A stretch of DNA of 64,000 nucleotides from Anastrepha obliqua (Eukaryota > Arthropoda > Insecta > Diptera > Tephritidae), in contig NC_072897.1 of assembly GCF_027943255.1 (NCBI RefSeq), forward strand, positions 23,932,044-23,996,043, in the 5' to 3' direction. Below the pieces are notes generated by a model, which saw nothing but the letters and a program-made list of their open reading frames with translations, made no database searches and was not told the DNA's origin. How positions within the stretch are numbered: the stretch's first letter is position 1; every line of letters begins with the position of its first letter. The position numbers were made by a program, and so were the translations under genes. Positions 10,057 through 20,443 of the stretch are shown here, piece after piece.

Positions 10057-11468
10057 TACAAAACCTGTTTAACGAAATCTCAGGTGATGAATTATTTGAA
10101 TTTTCCGACCCTGAAGGGGATGAAAGCGAACAAGTAGCAGTAGCAGATGGCGTGGTTGAATCGGATGTAGAAGACCCTGATTACACAATTGACAATGCCC
10201 AGGTAGATAAGACTGATTACGAAGAATCTGACAATGAATCCAATGCTGCAGATGATTCTGAGGAGATTAATTTGCGTGCAGCTGAATTCGTAGCACGTGA
10301 TGGTACCATATGGAGCTCACAGCCACGACTTGCACGCCAAACTAGGCTACAAAATATTTTGCGACAGCGAAGTGGGCCCGCAAGATCAACTACTATGATG
10401 TCAATAGTCAATGCATATAAATGTTTTATGACTCCGGAAATGGTGGATATTATAGTACGCTGCACCAACAAAAAAGCAGAAGCTACATATGCGGAATTAA
10501 ACGCAAAACATCCAGAGGCGGAACCAAAAACATGGAAGAAGGTTACTTTGAGCGAAATGTATGCGTTCATTGGAGTGCTTATTATGACTGGCGCTAGCCG
10601 CAGCAATGCCGAATGTGCGCCGGACTTGTGGTCGGTGGAAAATTGTCCATTATATCGTGCGTCAATGGGCATTAACCGCTTTCAGGCCATACTGCGGTTT
10701 ATAAGGTTTGACGATGGCAACACGCGGGCACAACGTTTGGTAACTGACAAAGCTGCACCAATATCCGAGCTGTGGACCATGATAAACTACAACTTTGAGC
10801 AGTCATATAAGCCAAGTGAATATCTAACGGTAGACGAGCAGCTCTTTCCATATCGTGGCCGCACCCGTTTCACGCAATACATCCCATCGAAACCGGCAAA
10901 ATATGGCATCAAAGTGTGGTGAGTATGTGATGCCAAAAACGCATATCCACTGTATGGACAAATATATACTGGCCAAGCACCTACGGGACGGGAAAATAAC
11001 CAGGGTGAACGCGTGGTGAAGTATTTAGTAAGCCGCTTTCATGGAACCGGCCGAAATATAACGATGGACAATTTTTTTACATCCCTAAATCTACTGGAAA
11101 GCTTGTCATCCATGAATTTGACGGCAGTTGGAACTCTGCGGAAAGATAAGCCCTACATACCAGAGGAGATGTTGGCACACAAAGATCGAGCAGAGAGGTC
11201 AAGCACATTCGGTTTTAGGCCCAACATATCCATATGCTCCTATGTGCCGAAAAAAAACAAGTCAGTTATATTACTATCATTAATGTATGACGATGATCAC
11301 ATTAGCGAAAGCGGCAAACCCGTGTGGAGTTGCCTGATCTCCCATCGGGCGCGTCCCAGGTGGTGGATAGGGAGCCCTGGCATCACAAGAGTGGCCTTCC
11401 CTGATGGGGTGGGTTCAACACTCGAACCAAACTGGCTAGGGAGGAGTCCCGAAAAAAACCAAAAGGTA

Positions 11469-12734
11469 ATGGAAAACAATGGTTTTATTACTCCAGGTGG
11501 AATCCACACAAGTGGCAATCCACCCGCTTCGGCGGCAGGGGCATGGATTCTGGAGGCCCCAACCATTACCCAAGTCTCTCAGCTCTACGAGCGAGAGCGC
11601 ATCCTGGAGGAGACGGGGGTTGCTATCGCAATCTCCTCTCCTTCAGAGTCTGAAAAATGTTTCCCTGCTTCTGAGGGCCTGAGTTGTGAGGTCTCTTCGG
11701 TGGGTGCACGACCTCCCAAAGAAGCAGGGAAATCGAAGAGCGCGGCAAGGAGGAAGAGAAGAAAGTGGCGGGCAAGGCTCATGAGGGAGAAATCCTCATG
11801 TGGCTCTGCCGGCCCTTCTGCGTCTGTGTCTTCCAAACGACCTCGGTCAGCGGAAGTGACACCCACGGAAGCTACCGAGTCTACGGCGGGCACAGGCACT
11901 CCCAAGTTGTCTCGCTCTCGAGGTAAGCGGAGAAAGACGGTGGCTGAAAGCAGCACACCTCCCTGCCCTGCGGTTGCCGCCAATGGCCGAGCCACGACCC
12001 CCCAAGGTACGAGCGCGGTCTTGGCGCCAGTCAATGTGGCGGGAAAAGGTTCTGCTGAGCCACGTCTCTATCGGCGCCTCGACAAAATGTCCAGCACAGC
12101 TGTCTGCCCGGCGAAATCTTCGTCAGTGGAGGATCGGGAGCTGGACCTTCGCCCAAGCACATCCAAGGGTGCGGCCAAGCCATCCTATAGCGAGAAGGCT
12201 GCTGGCCCACGACCTGTGGCTGTGATTGGAAAACTGGGGCCTGACCATCAGCTGACGGATGCAGAAATCAAATACTGCAAAAGCCAACTGATGCGTCGGG
12301 TTATTGCCTCCGTTCCGGAAGCCAACGCGAAGGGCTATGAGACAAAGGACGGCACCATTAAGGTGACGTGCGCGTCTCTGGCCAACTTCGAGTGGATCAG
12401 GACCGTGGTCAATAACGTGCCCCCCATGGGGACCACTCGCTTCGCAGTCTACAGCGAGGAGAGTGTACCCCTCAGGAAGGCCATCTGCTGGATTCCGGAT
12501 CCAGACCTGTCTACGGCGGATGTCCTATCCTGTCTACGTGCCCAGAATCCGGGCATCAACACGAGGCTTTGGCGAGTCGTCTCGTACACCAAGAGTAAAA
12601 ACCGGGACGGAAAGGAAGGGGCTACTCTTGTGGTGCGAGTGGACGAGGCCAGTGTTGATGTCATGGGCTCACGGTATGGGAACCGTCTGAGTCACTTCTT
12701 TGGGACGGCCAGCTTCCATGTCTTTCCCAAATGA
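11469..12734 (+). CDS. LOA-1 ORF1 protein
   Basis: An open frame of 421 residues from the ATG at 11469. The frame is open further upstream into piggyBac, but that part is unrelated. The first half is low-complexity, rich in Ser, Lys and Arg with basic clusters (AARRKRRKWRARL). The last ~180 residues form a globular domain (SEKAAGPRPVAV... to FHVFPK) that resembles the DUF4780-type domain of insect non-LTR ORF1 proteins, including CWIPDPDLS, LWRVVSYT and LVVRVDE blocks. The likely role is RNA binding in the RNP. It overlaps ORF2 by ATGA (ATG 12731-12733, TGA 12732-12734). The LOA-2 ORF1 at 32679-34136 is its relative. The DUF call is from memory. Confidence 0.7.
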   Translation: MENNGFITPGGIHTSGNPPASAAGAWILEAPTITQVSQLYERERILEETGVAIAISSPSESEKCFPASEGLSCEVSSVGARPPKEAGKSKSAARRKRRKWRARLMREKSSCGSAGPSASVSSKRPRSAEVTPTEATESTAGTGTPKLSRSRGKRRKTVAESSTPPCPAVAANGRATTPQGTSAVLAPVNVAGKGSAEPRLYRRLDKMSSTAVCPAKSSSVEDRELDLRPSTSKGAAKPSYSEKAAGPRPVAVIGKLGPDHQLTDAEIKYCKSQLMRRVIASVPEANAKGYETKDGTIKVTCASLANFEWIRTVVNNVPPMGTTRFAVYSEESVPLRKAICWIPDPDLSTADVLSCLRAQNPGINTRLWRVVSYTKSKNRDGKEGATLVVRVDEASVDVMGSRYGNRLSHFFGTASFHVFPK

Positions 12735-13760
12735 TTGACTCGGACGATTCCTGTAGCTACCGTCCCTTGACGGTGACGCAAATCAACTTGCAGCATTCCA
12801 AAGCCGCTACTGCACTACTAAGTAGAAGGCTTTCCCAGCTGCACACATTACCCCACATAACAGCAGTGCAAGAGCCCTGGGTCTTTAGGGGCCGTCTCTG
12901 TGGCTTAAGTGCGCTGAAAGGGGCCACGTAACTATATGACAGGAGTTCTAGCAGACCTAGGACCGGTCTTATAGTATCATCCCATCTCACTGTGACGGGT
13001 CTTGAGCAATTCTGTTGCCAAGACCTGGTAGCGGCTGAGGTGTGTTATAGAGGTAGACGCGGATGGTCGAAGTTTGTGATTGCATCTGCTTACTTTCCTT
13101 ACGATGCTCTGGAAGGGCCACCACCCGGGAAGGCCACTAGTCTCGTGAGGTTCTGTGAGCGGCGCAGTCTGGGCCTCATCCTATGTTGCGATGCTAATGC
13201 CCAGCATACAATCTGGGGCAGCAGCAAGTGAAATGGACGGGGCTCTCGACTATTCGAATTTATCGCGTCCTCCTGCCTAGACATACAAAACAAGGGCTCA
13301 CAGCCAACGTTCGTAACGGCTAGAAGACAGGAGGTGATTGATCTAACCCTATCAAACTCAAAACTTGGGTGGTCAATCAAGAACTGGAGAGTCCTTGCCG
13401 AAGATTCGTGCTCGGACCACAGGTACATTGAGTTTCAGTGTGGCGAGGAGGCACAAATGCCATTGCCCTCTAGAAACCCAAGAAAAACAGACTGGCAGAA
13501 GTTTAGGGAGGCGTTGCGGGACCTTGACGTTGCGCCACCAAGACTTCGAAAAGAACAGGCCATTGAGGCGGCTGTTGAGAAACTCAACGCTGCCCTAACC
13601 GACTGTTTTGAGTCAGCCTGTCCAATTCGACCTCTCCCGAGCCGGACTCCCGTTCCGTGGTGGAACCGAGAGCTCCAGATGTTGAGGCGTGAGTCGAGAA
13701 AACTTCTAAACCGGGCCCTCAAGACTAACCTTGCAGAGGACTGGGAGCGATACCGTGATA
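12731..13760 (+). pseudogene. LOA-1 ORF2 block 1: apurinic endonuclease
   Basis: The start codon overlaps the ORF1 stop. The frame reads TQINLQHSKAATALL, then VQEPWVF, LCCDANAQHTIWGSS, VIDLTLSNS and SCSDHRYIEF, the ordered motifs of the non-LTR endonuclease. It then gives the linker VPWWNRELQMLRRESRKLLNRALK, ending at RYRD where the LTR element enters. Two in-frame stops, TAA at 12929-12931 and TGA at 13229-13231, are the only lesions; there is no frameshift across 1,030 bases. The reading frame continues at 20771 (QKNYKRLIRESKKASFR), as comparison with the DWANHRLTQREYKKK linker of LOA-2 shows. Confidence 0.85.
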
Positions 13761-14208
13761 TACATATGCACATAGACAGGTAAAGGAAAATGATAAGTTT
13801 GCAGAATTTATCAGTCAAATAAACCAAACAACAGGAAAAGTAATATGATATCATTTCCGTTGATTTCCCAATATTTCATTGAACTCAAAAATAAGCATTT
13901 TTGATAAATAAGCATTTTTGATAAATAAGCATTTAAATCAATAAGCATTTTTGATAAATAAGCATTTTAATCAATAAGCATTTTAATAAAATAAGCATTT
14001 TAATAAATAAGCATTTTAATAAAATAAGCATTTTAATAAATAAGCATTTTTGTTATTAAGCAATATAATATGTTGAATAAGCAATTATGTATACAGTTGT
14101 AAGCTTTCGTTAAACCTAAAATTAATTAATAAAGTTAGTCTGTGACTGAAACCTTAAAGTCAAACAACTGTCTTGCATTTTTTAAAAGCCCCTTTTCATA
14201 AATCAATT
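13761..14208 (+). repeat. 5' LTR
   Basis: 448 bp, starting TACATATGCACATAG and ending AAATCAATT. It holds ten copies of an ATAAGCATTT unit (13891-14050) and an AATAAA signal near its end. The 3' LTR has only eight copies and is 33 bp shorter. Confidence 0.85.
13891..14050 (+). repeat. ATAAGCATTTT tandem array in the 5' LTR
   Basis: Ten degenerate units of about 15-17 bp, each containing ATAAGCATTT followed by TTGAT, TAATC or TAATA-type spacers. The matching array in the 3' LTR (20486-20612) has eight. The array lies in the presumed U3/promoter part. Confidence 0.85.
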
Positions 14209-14215
14209 ATAAAAT

Positions 14216-14227
14216 TGGCGCAGTCGG
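14216..14227 (+). promoter_or_regulatory. Primer binding site, tRNA-Ser type
   Basis: TGGCGCAGTCGG lies seven bases after the 5' LTR. This is the tRNA-Ser primer sequence known from the 17.6/297/Zam group of fly errantiviruses. Confidence 0.8.
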
Positions 14228-14439
14228 TTGTCCGTTCAAAAAAAGTAATGAAAGGATAGTGATACGAAATTACGGGATAAAGTAGTGAACAAAAAATTAC
14301 AAACACTATAATACCCATACTAATCCTTCGAATCCGTAGCCAACTCAGGAGTTGACCGGACCCTCCAGGGTATAAATTAAGAAAATAGTGCAGTGAACAC
14401 TTACAAAGTGAACGCACTATAAATTAATACTACAGTGCA

Positions 14440-15786
14440 GTGAATACTTATAAAGTAGACACCACCAAGATAAAAACAAAGCGAACCATCAGCTTAGCAA
14501 ACAAGCTAGCTGATAAACCAGCAATCAAAAAAATTAGCAAAAGACTGCAAAGTTTTGACGAAAGAAGGAAGATGGAGCAGGCTCAAGGAAGGATGCCGCC
14601 AGAGGATATAGTGGAAGATCTGGCGAGGAGAGAACAGTAATTGGAACAGCTAAGACAGGCGTACATCGAACTACAACAACGGCACGCAACCAATGACTAC
14701 GATCTACAGAGAATAATGAAGAACATTACTCACCCTCCGACATTTACGGGAACAGGCGAAGTAACAGTCAACTCCTTCATGAGCAGTGTCGAATATGTGC
14801 TATCAACTATTTAAGACGAAGGAACGCGAAGAGAAGCGACAAAAGCAATATTCTACAGAGTAATTCAAGGTGAAGCAAAGGACGTAGTCATCAACATTCC
14901 TCAACTGGACAATTGGAGTCAAATAAAGAAGGCGCTTAAACTTCGTTATAAGCCAGACGAGGAGCCTTACGAAATATATCGAAAAATCTGTAACCTGCGA
15001 GCAAACACGGTAAGTGAATTGGCAACAGAAGCCTAAAAAATTAAGTATAAGGCAGATGAAATTAATGTATATTATAAAGGAGATGCAGGTATAGATTTAT
15101 CTAATATAAATAGTGTACTGGTGAACAACTTAAAAGAAATCACTCAGGGGACATTGTTGGACAAGATATATGAGGAACATGATTTATATACAATATTAGA
15201 AATAATGACAAAACGACGATATGAAGACAGTTGCATCCGGACAGAATTCAAAAAGTTTAGAAGAACAGACGAACAGTTTAAACAGAATAAAACACATTAC
15301 CAATGTAAACAGCGTGAAAAATATTCCCACGAAGGTAATAAAGACAATCACTCAGGCCAAAAGAGGTGGAATAACCAAAATTTTACAAATCATTGGGGAA
15401 ATAGGGAGAACAATTCAGGCCAAAGAAGATGGAATAATCAAAATTCTACACCAAACTGGGGAAGTAGAGACAATTATTCAGGTCAAGTAAGGCGAAATAA
15501 TCAAAATTTTTATAAAGATAACAATTCAGGTCAAGGAAGAAGGAATCAACAATTTTATAGAGGCAATAACTTAGAGCAAATAAGGGAAAATCGAGGAGAA
15601 CCAATGGAAATAGATAATGTGGAAAGAGATTGCGATAGATCGCCAAATGCAGGACACCCTAACCATAATTGCAGCCAAAATCGCTTGCAATTATCTAGGC
15701 AAAGCTATGGAGAATCTGAAAATCAAGGAGAAATCAACAATTCAATTTCTTTTATGAAACAGCCTCGGAATGCTTACCAAAAATAG
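14440..15786 (+). pseudogene. gag of the errantivirus-type element, three in-frame stops
   Basis: One continuous frame encodes the Gag-like structural protein but is interrupted by TAA at 14638-14640, 14812-14814 and 15034-15036. There is no frameshift. The C-terminal part (15121-15786) is rich in Asn, Gln and Arg with repeated units of the GQ-R-WNNQN type, fitting an RNA-binding tail. No CCHC knuckle is visible; errantiviral Gag commonly lacks one. The frame has no ATG before 14572, so the native start is unclear or lost. It ends with TAG at 15784-15786, with pol in the -1 frame. Three stops make it inactive. Confidence 0.8.
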
Positions 15787-15788
15787 AA

Positions 15789-18700
15789 ATGAGAATAGAA
15801 AATAAAAATTATAATGCATTGATAGATACAGGAGCTAACCTAAGTTTAGTTAATAGTGAAATAAAAGACTTCCCTAAAATAAAATTAAAAGACCCAATAC
15901 GATTCAGCACAATTACTAACAAAGATATGATAAATTATGAAATATGCACAGTGGCACCAACAGAATTTAATCTTCCCAGCAACGCAAGAGTGAGATGGAA
16001 AGCAACTCCACTCAAAGGAAGAAAATACGATTTTATAATTGGCATGGATATACTAAACTTTCTAAATGCACAAATAGATATTGAAGAAAAGAAAATAATT
16101 CTAAACCAAAAGGAATGCAGTTTTTTAAATGACCTATTCAATTTTACCCAAATTCATAGCCTTGAAACTACTGACTTAAGTTTAGACAGATTATCATTAG
16201 ACCATCTGAATGCAGAAGAGCATAGAGAAATCACAAAATTACTAAAACGATTTAATAATTTATTATTCAAAGAAGGCGATAAATTAACTAACACTACGGA
16301 AGTTCAACATGAAATCAAAACTACAACTCAACAACAGATCAATTCAAAATTATATCGATATCCACCCCAACATGAATTAGAAGTAAGAAAACAAATTAAA
16401 GATATGGAAGAACAAGGCATAATTCAAAAAAGTCACTCCAGATATTCAAGCCCTCTAATAGTAGTACCAAAAAAACTAGATAATTCAGGTGAAAAGAAAT
16501 ACCGTTTGGTAGTAGATTACAGAAAACTAAACGAAGTTACAATAGACGATAAATACCCACTTCCAAATATTGACTCAATTTTAGATAAATTAGGAAGAGC
16601 TCAATACTTTACCACGTTAGATTTGGCAAAAGGATATCACCAAATTTTAGTAAAAACTGAAGATCGCGAAAAAACGGCATTTGTAACTCCACATGGGTTA
16701 TATGAATTCATAAGAATGCCATTTGGTTTAAAGAACGCACCAGCCACATTTCAGAGGCTAATGAACGAAATTTTAAGAGACTATATAAACAAAACTTGCG
16801 TCGTATATTTGGACGATATCTTAATATTTAGTACCTCATTAAGTGAACACATCAATGCAATACAGGACATATTTAAAGTTCTTGAATATAAAAATTTGAA
16901 AATACAAATAGACAAATGTAATTTTTTAAAGAAAGAAACGGAATTTCTAGGGCATATCTTGACAAAAGACGGCATGAAGCCGGACCCAAATAAAATTAAA
17001 GTAATTGAAATTCTTGTATTACCTAAAACTGAGAAGCAAATAAAAAGTTGTTTAGGACTTACTGGCTACTATCGCAAATTCATTAAAGATTATGCCAAGG
17101 TAGCACAGCCCATTACAAAATATTTAAAAAGGAGCGTAAAAATTAATGTAAAAGATCCCACATATATAGAAGCTTTTGAAAAACTTAAACTATTGATCAG
17201 TTCGCATCCAATTTTGCGATACCCAAATTTTGAAAAAGAATTTACACTTACCACAGATGCATCAAATTATGCAATTGGCGCATTTATATCACAAGAAGGA
17301 CATCGAGTATGCTTCGCGTCAAGAACACTTAACAAACATGAGCAAAACTACTCAGCAACTGACAAAGAATTTTTAGCTATTATGTGGAGCGTGAATTATT
17401 TTAGACCATACATGTATGGAAGGAAATTCAAAATAGTAACAGACCATCAACCAATAAAATATTTACATTCAAAATATAGAGATAAAGATATGTCACCGAG
17501 ACATCAAAGATGGCTATTAAAATTAGGAGAATATCAGTTTAATATAGAATATATTAAAGGAAAGGAAAATAGAGTAGCAGACTTTTTAAGCAGAATAGAG
17601 AATAACGAGGACGTTATTAAAGATAAGGAGGAGGGTGAAAATACCAGCAAAGCACAGTCATTACAAAATTTAGAAGATTATGAATGTAACGTAAATATAA
17701 TCGACAATTTAGATGACGATGTGTCGATGGAAACGGTCCATTCAGCTGAAGAAAACTTAAATGATCATTTCTATATTAAAGACGAGATAGTTAACAAATA
17801 TAAAACACAAATTATTCTAACAAACAACAAGATAGAGGAATTAAAAAGGCTACATGGAAAAAGAATAATTTTTGTATCCGAATACGATTTCAACAGGATG
17901 AGTGAAATCTTCAGGAAATACATAACAAAAGGAAAAGTAGGAATATTCTCGGAAATATCGGAACGAAAATATAACATAGTTCAGGAAAAGTTAATAGAAA
18001 TGTATTCCAACGATAAACAAATAGAGTTTATAAAGTGCACAATAAGAGCACAAGATATCGAAACCGAAGTTGAAGCGGTTAAACAAATTTCGCTATATCA
18101 TGTTAGAGAAAGCATGCACTCAGGTATCCAAGAAACATATAACCAGCTTAAAAATAAAATTTACTACCCGAAATTATTGGAACTAATACAAATAGTTATT
18201 AATCAATGTGAGACATGTCAGGAAATTAAATATGATAGAAGACCAATCAAACCAAAGTTCTTTCACACGGAAACACCCACAAATAAGGGAGAGATTATTC
18301 ATATAGATACCTATGTCATGAAGAGTTGCCACTTTCTAACAGTTATAGACAAATTTTCAAAGTATGGAGTAGCATATTCTTTAAACGACAGAAATCATAT
18401 TACTATCATTGAGCAACTGGAAGACTATTTCACTAAAATAGGTAAACCGAAAAGGATAATAGCTGACAACGAATTTAATGTGACAAGGATTAAGGAATTT
18501 CTAAGCAATGTAGACATAGAACTTCATTTAACCAAGCCTAACAGTCACACTGGCAATGCGGACATTGAGAGATTCCATAATACCATTTCTGAAAAGTTTA
18601 GAATGTTACATAAATTAAACAAGGGCATATCAGTTAAACAGTTAATACAAAAAGCTATTAGAAACTATAATGATAGGTTTCATTCTACTATAAAATTCAC

Positions 18701-18986
18701 TCCTTACGAGGTACATAATAATAAAGTGAATCAAGATGTTGTAAGAAGAAATTTGGAACAGATAAAGGAAAAAACAATTGATAAACTAAATAGAAATAGA
18801 GAAGAGTATACAGAACAAAGAACAGAAGGATTTATAAAGAATTACAAGGCAGTTAGACACAAGGAACAACCCAAATACAGAAAACACAAATTAGATAAAG
18901 TCCATCCAAGCAATATTAAACGACCTTTAAAATTTACAGACATGGATCATGATAATAGCAATAATACTAACGATACGACAATGTAA
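15789..18986 (+). CDS. pol polyprotein (protease, RT, RNase H, integrase)
   Basis: A 1,065-residue unbroken frame. Protease motif LIDTGANLSLV at residues ~11-21; RT blocks VVDYRKLNEVT, FGLKNAPATFQ and the YLDDILIF active site near 16803; RNase H with TTDASNYAIGAF; integrase with an HHCC zinc finger (18100-18230) and DDE residues in HIDTY, IADNEF and DIERFHN. The frame is open upstream of the ATG into the gag overlap, and the protease N-terminus there reads sensibly, so expression by -1 frameshifting from gag is likely rather than initiation at 15789. Order PR-RT-RH-IN is that of Ty3/gypsy elements. The enzyme part looks intact although gag and env are not. Confidence 0.9.
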   Translation: MRIENKNYNALIDTGANLSLVNSEIKDFPKIKLKDPIRFSTITNKDMINYEICTVAPTEFNLPSNARVRWKATPLKGRKYDFIIGMDILNFLNAQIDIEEKKIILNQKECSFLNDLFNFTQIHSLETTDLSLDRLSLDHLNAEEHREITKLLKRFNNLLFKEGDKLTNTTEVQHEIKTTTQQQINSKLYRYPPQHELEVRKQIKDMEEQGIIQKSHSRYSSPLIVVPKKLDNSGEKKYRLVVDYRKLNEVTIDDKYPLPNIDSILDKLGRAQYFTTLDLAKGYHQILVKTEDREKTAFVTPHGLYEFIRMPFGLKNAPATFQRLMNEILRDYINKTCVVYLDDILIFSTSLSEHINAIQDIFKVLEYKNLKIQIDKCNFLKKETEFLGHILTKDGMKPDPNKIKVIEILVLPKTEKQIKSCLGLTGYYRKFIKDYAKVAQPITKYLKRSVKINVKDPTYIEAFEKLKLLISSHPILRYPNFEKEFTLTTDASNYAIGAFISQEGHRVCFASRTLNKHEQNYSATDKEFLAIMWSVNYFRPYMYGRKFKIVTDHQPIKYLHSKYRDKDMSPRHQRWLLKLGEYQFNIEYIKGKENRVADFLSRIENNEDVIKDKEEGENTSKAQSLQNLEDYECNVNIIDNLDDDVSMETVHSAEENLNDHFYIKDEIVNKYKTQIILTNNKIEELKRLHGKRIIFVSEYDFNRMSEIFRKYITKGKVGIFSEISERKYNIVQEKLIEMYSNDKQIEFIKCTIRAQDIETEVEAVKQISLYHVRESMHSGIQETYNQLKNKIYYPKLLELIQIVINQCETCQEIKYDRRPIKPKFFHTETPTNKGEIIHIDTYVMKSCHFLTVIDKFSKYGVAYSLNDRNHITIIEQLEDYFTKIGKPKRIIADNEFNVTRIKEFLSNVDIELHLTKPNSHTGNADIERFHNTISEKFRMLHKLNKGISVKQLIQKAIRNYNDRFHSTIKFTPYEVHNNKVNQDVVRRNLEQIKEKTIDKLNRNREEYTEQRTEGFIKNYKAVRHKEQPKYRKHKLDKVHPSNIKRPLKFTDMDHDNSNNTNDTTM

Positions 18987-20443
18987 AGGTATAATGACTT
19001 TGACGGAACTAACGGAACAAACCGGATTTATAGATTTACAAATTAGAAACCAAGAAATACCCAAGGATAGTGACATAGTACTACACATGATTGACGTTTA
19101 CAAACTAGAAACTATTATCAACGAAATGACGGACAATATAATATTAATGAAATTAGAAAATAAAGAGACACTACAACGAGAGTTGTTAGACATAAGGAAT
19201 AAGTTACTAACGCTCATGCCAGTAAAAACTAGAAATAAACGCGGACTAATTAATGCAATAGGTAGTATGTCAAAATGGTTTTTTGGTACAATGGACGAAG
19301 AAGATAGACAAAATATACAAACGCACTTTTTACAGACGAATGATACATTGAACCAACAAATCAAAATAAACAATTATTTCAGTTCAGCTATAGAGCATCT
19401 CAAAGAAATTGTTAAAAGTGATAGAGTAAAAGTGATAGAGTAAAAGAACTTAATTCTATTAATAAATTTATATATGACGAATATAAACAAAATTTATACT
19501 TAGACCAGTATACAAAGATTCAGTTATTAAAAAGTAAAATTGAGCAAATACAAGAAAATGTTGTATCAGCCAAATATGGAATATTACACCCAAATATTTT
19601 AACTAGTGAAGAAATAGTAAAATATAATATTGATTATAATAAGCTTAAGTATCTACAATTAGGCACAGCCATTTTAAATAACACCTATCTAATATTCGGC
19701 ATTAAAATACCTAAAAACTTTGAATATGTAAAAATAAGAAAGGTTATTCCAATACCTAATAAAGAAAATAACGAAATATAAGCAAAAATAGAAGAAATAT
19801 TCATTTATGCAAATAAAACTTTATTATTTGAAGAAAATAAATCTTTAAAAAGATTGAAACCAAGTAAACACTGTATATTAAAACAAAACTGTCACTCACC
19901 AGAAATAAGGATCTTGAAATTCTAGCCATAGACTTAAAAACGATTATTGTTAAAAATGCTGTAAATTTACAAATGAATCAAACATGTAATAAAGAGAAAC
20001 CAATTATGAACGGAAACTATATCATAAGATATAATAATTGTTCAATTAAAATTAGTGACTACTATTTTTCAAATTATATCGAAAACATAGAAGAAAATAT
20101 TGAAAGTGTAAAATATGAAGACATTCGGAACTTTACGAAAAAAATTACATTCGATGAATTATTGAAGGAAAATAGATCAAATATAGAAAACATTTTTAAA
20201 TTGAAAATTCATAGTAAAATCTCACATATCTGCAATGTACTAAGCATTATCATAATTCTAATAACTGTCATTGTTGTCATCAATAAACACAAACGTATAA
20301 CTATTAAATTAAATACCCGAATTCAGGAGAATTCTAATCTAAAAGGGGGAGTAGTTACATATGCACATAGACAGGTAAACGAAAATGATAAGTTTGCAGA
20401 ATTTATCAGTCAAATAAACCAAACAACAGGAAAAGTAATATGA
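18949..20443 (+). pseudogene. env-like ORF of the errantivirus-type element, broken
   Basis: Overlaps the pol end by 38 bases in another frame, the usual errantiviral arrangement for an ORF made from spliced RNA. The first part (18949-19443) contains a furin-type basic site just before 19245 followed by a hydrophobic segment. The last part (19973-20443) has a membrane-spanning stretch near 20235-20285 and a short tail that runs into the 3' LTR. It is interrupted by a 14-bp tandem duplication at 19414-19441 that shifts the frame, and by further stops and a frame change between 19770 and 19930. The copy cannot make a full envelope protein. Confidence 0.75.
20341..20350 (+). promoter_or_regulatory. 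Polypurine tract
   Basis: AAAAGGGGGA a few bases before the 3' LTR, the plus-strand priming site of the LTR element. Confidence 0.8.

Larger units (their letters stand above)
8976..11322 (+). pseudogene. piggyBac transposase, N-terminal and catalytic part, interrupted
   Basis: DDE transposase that would cut at TTAA. Exon 1 is 8976-9025 (MGSRKNMEYLSWNQYMR), the intron is 9026-9088 (GTAAAT...ATAG), and exon 2 runs from 9089 to the mariner target TA at 9118. After the mariner the same frame resumes at 10059 (QNLFNEISGDELFEFS), so the insertion site joins in phase. Acidic N-terminus, then piggyBac signatures: YMTVDE-like YLTVDEQLFPYRGR, then KYGIKVW, VCDAKNAYPLYGQIYTG, GTGRNITMDNFFTS and SYVPKKNKSV. 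An in-frame TGA at 10920-10922 sits between KVW and VCDA. Coding stops being piggyBac near 11322, where LOA-1 begins. The ATG at 10002 lies in the mariner TIR and is not the native start. Confidence 0.85.

Noticed and set aside
10002..10058. ATG at 10002 as the native piggyBac transposase start
   Set aside because: It lies in the mariner right TIR; the same peptide occurs inverted at 9121-9174, and the true frame continues from 8976 across the insertion site.
9118..10058. piggyBac inverted duplication as an explanation for the mirrored MSSADRFID sequence
   Set aside because: Equal 188-bp arms flanked by TA and restoration of the frame on removal fit a mariner insertion better than duplicated piggyBac ends.
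13891..14050. Possible CRISPR-like regular repeat
   Set aside because: Units are short, degenerate and inside an LTR, with no unique spacers; it is a tandem promoter array.
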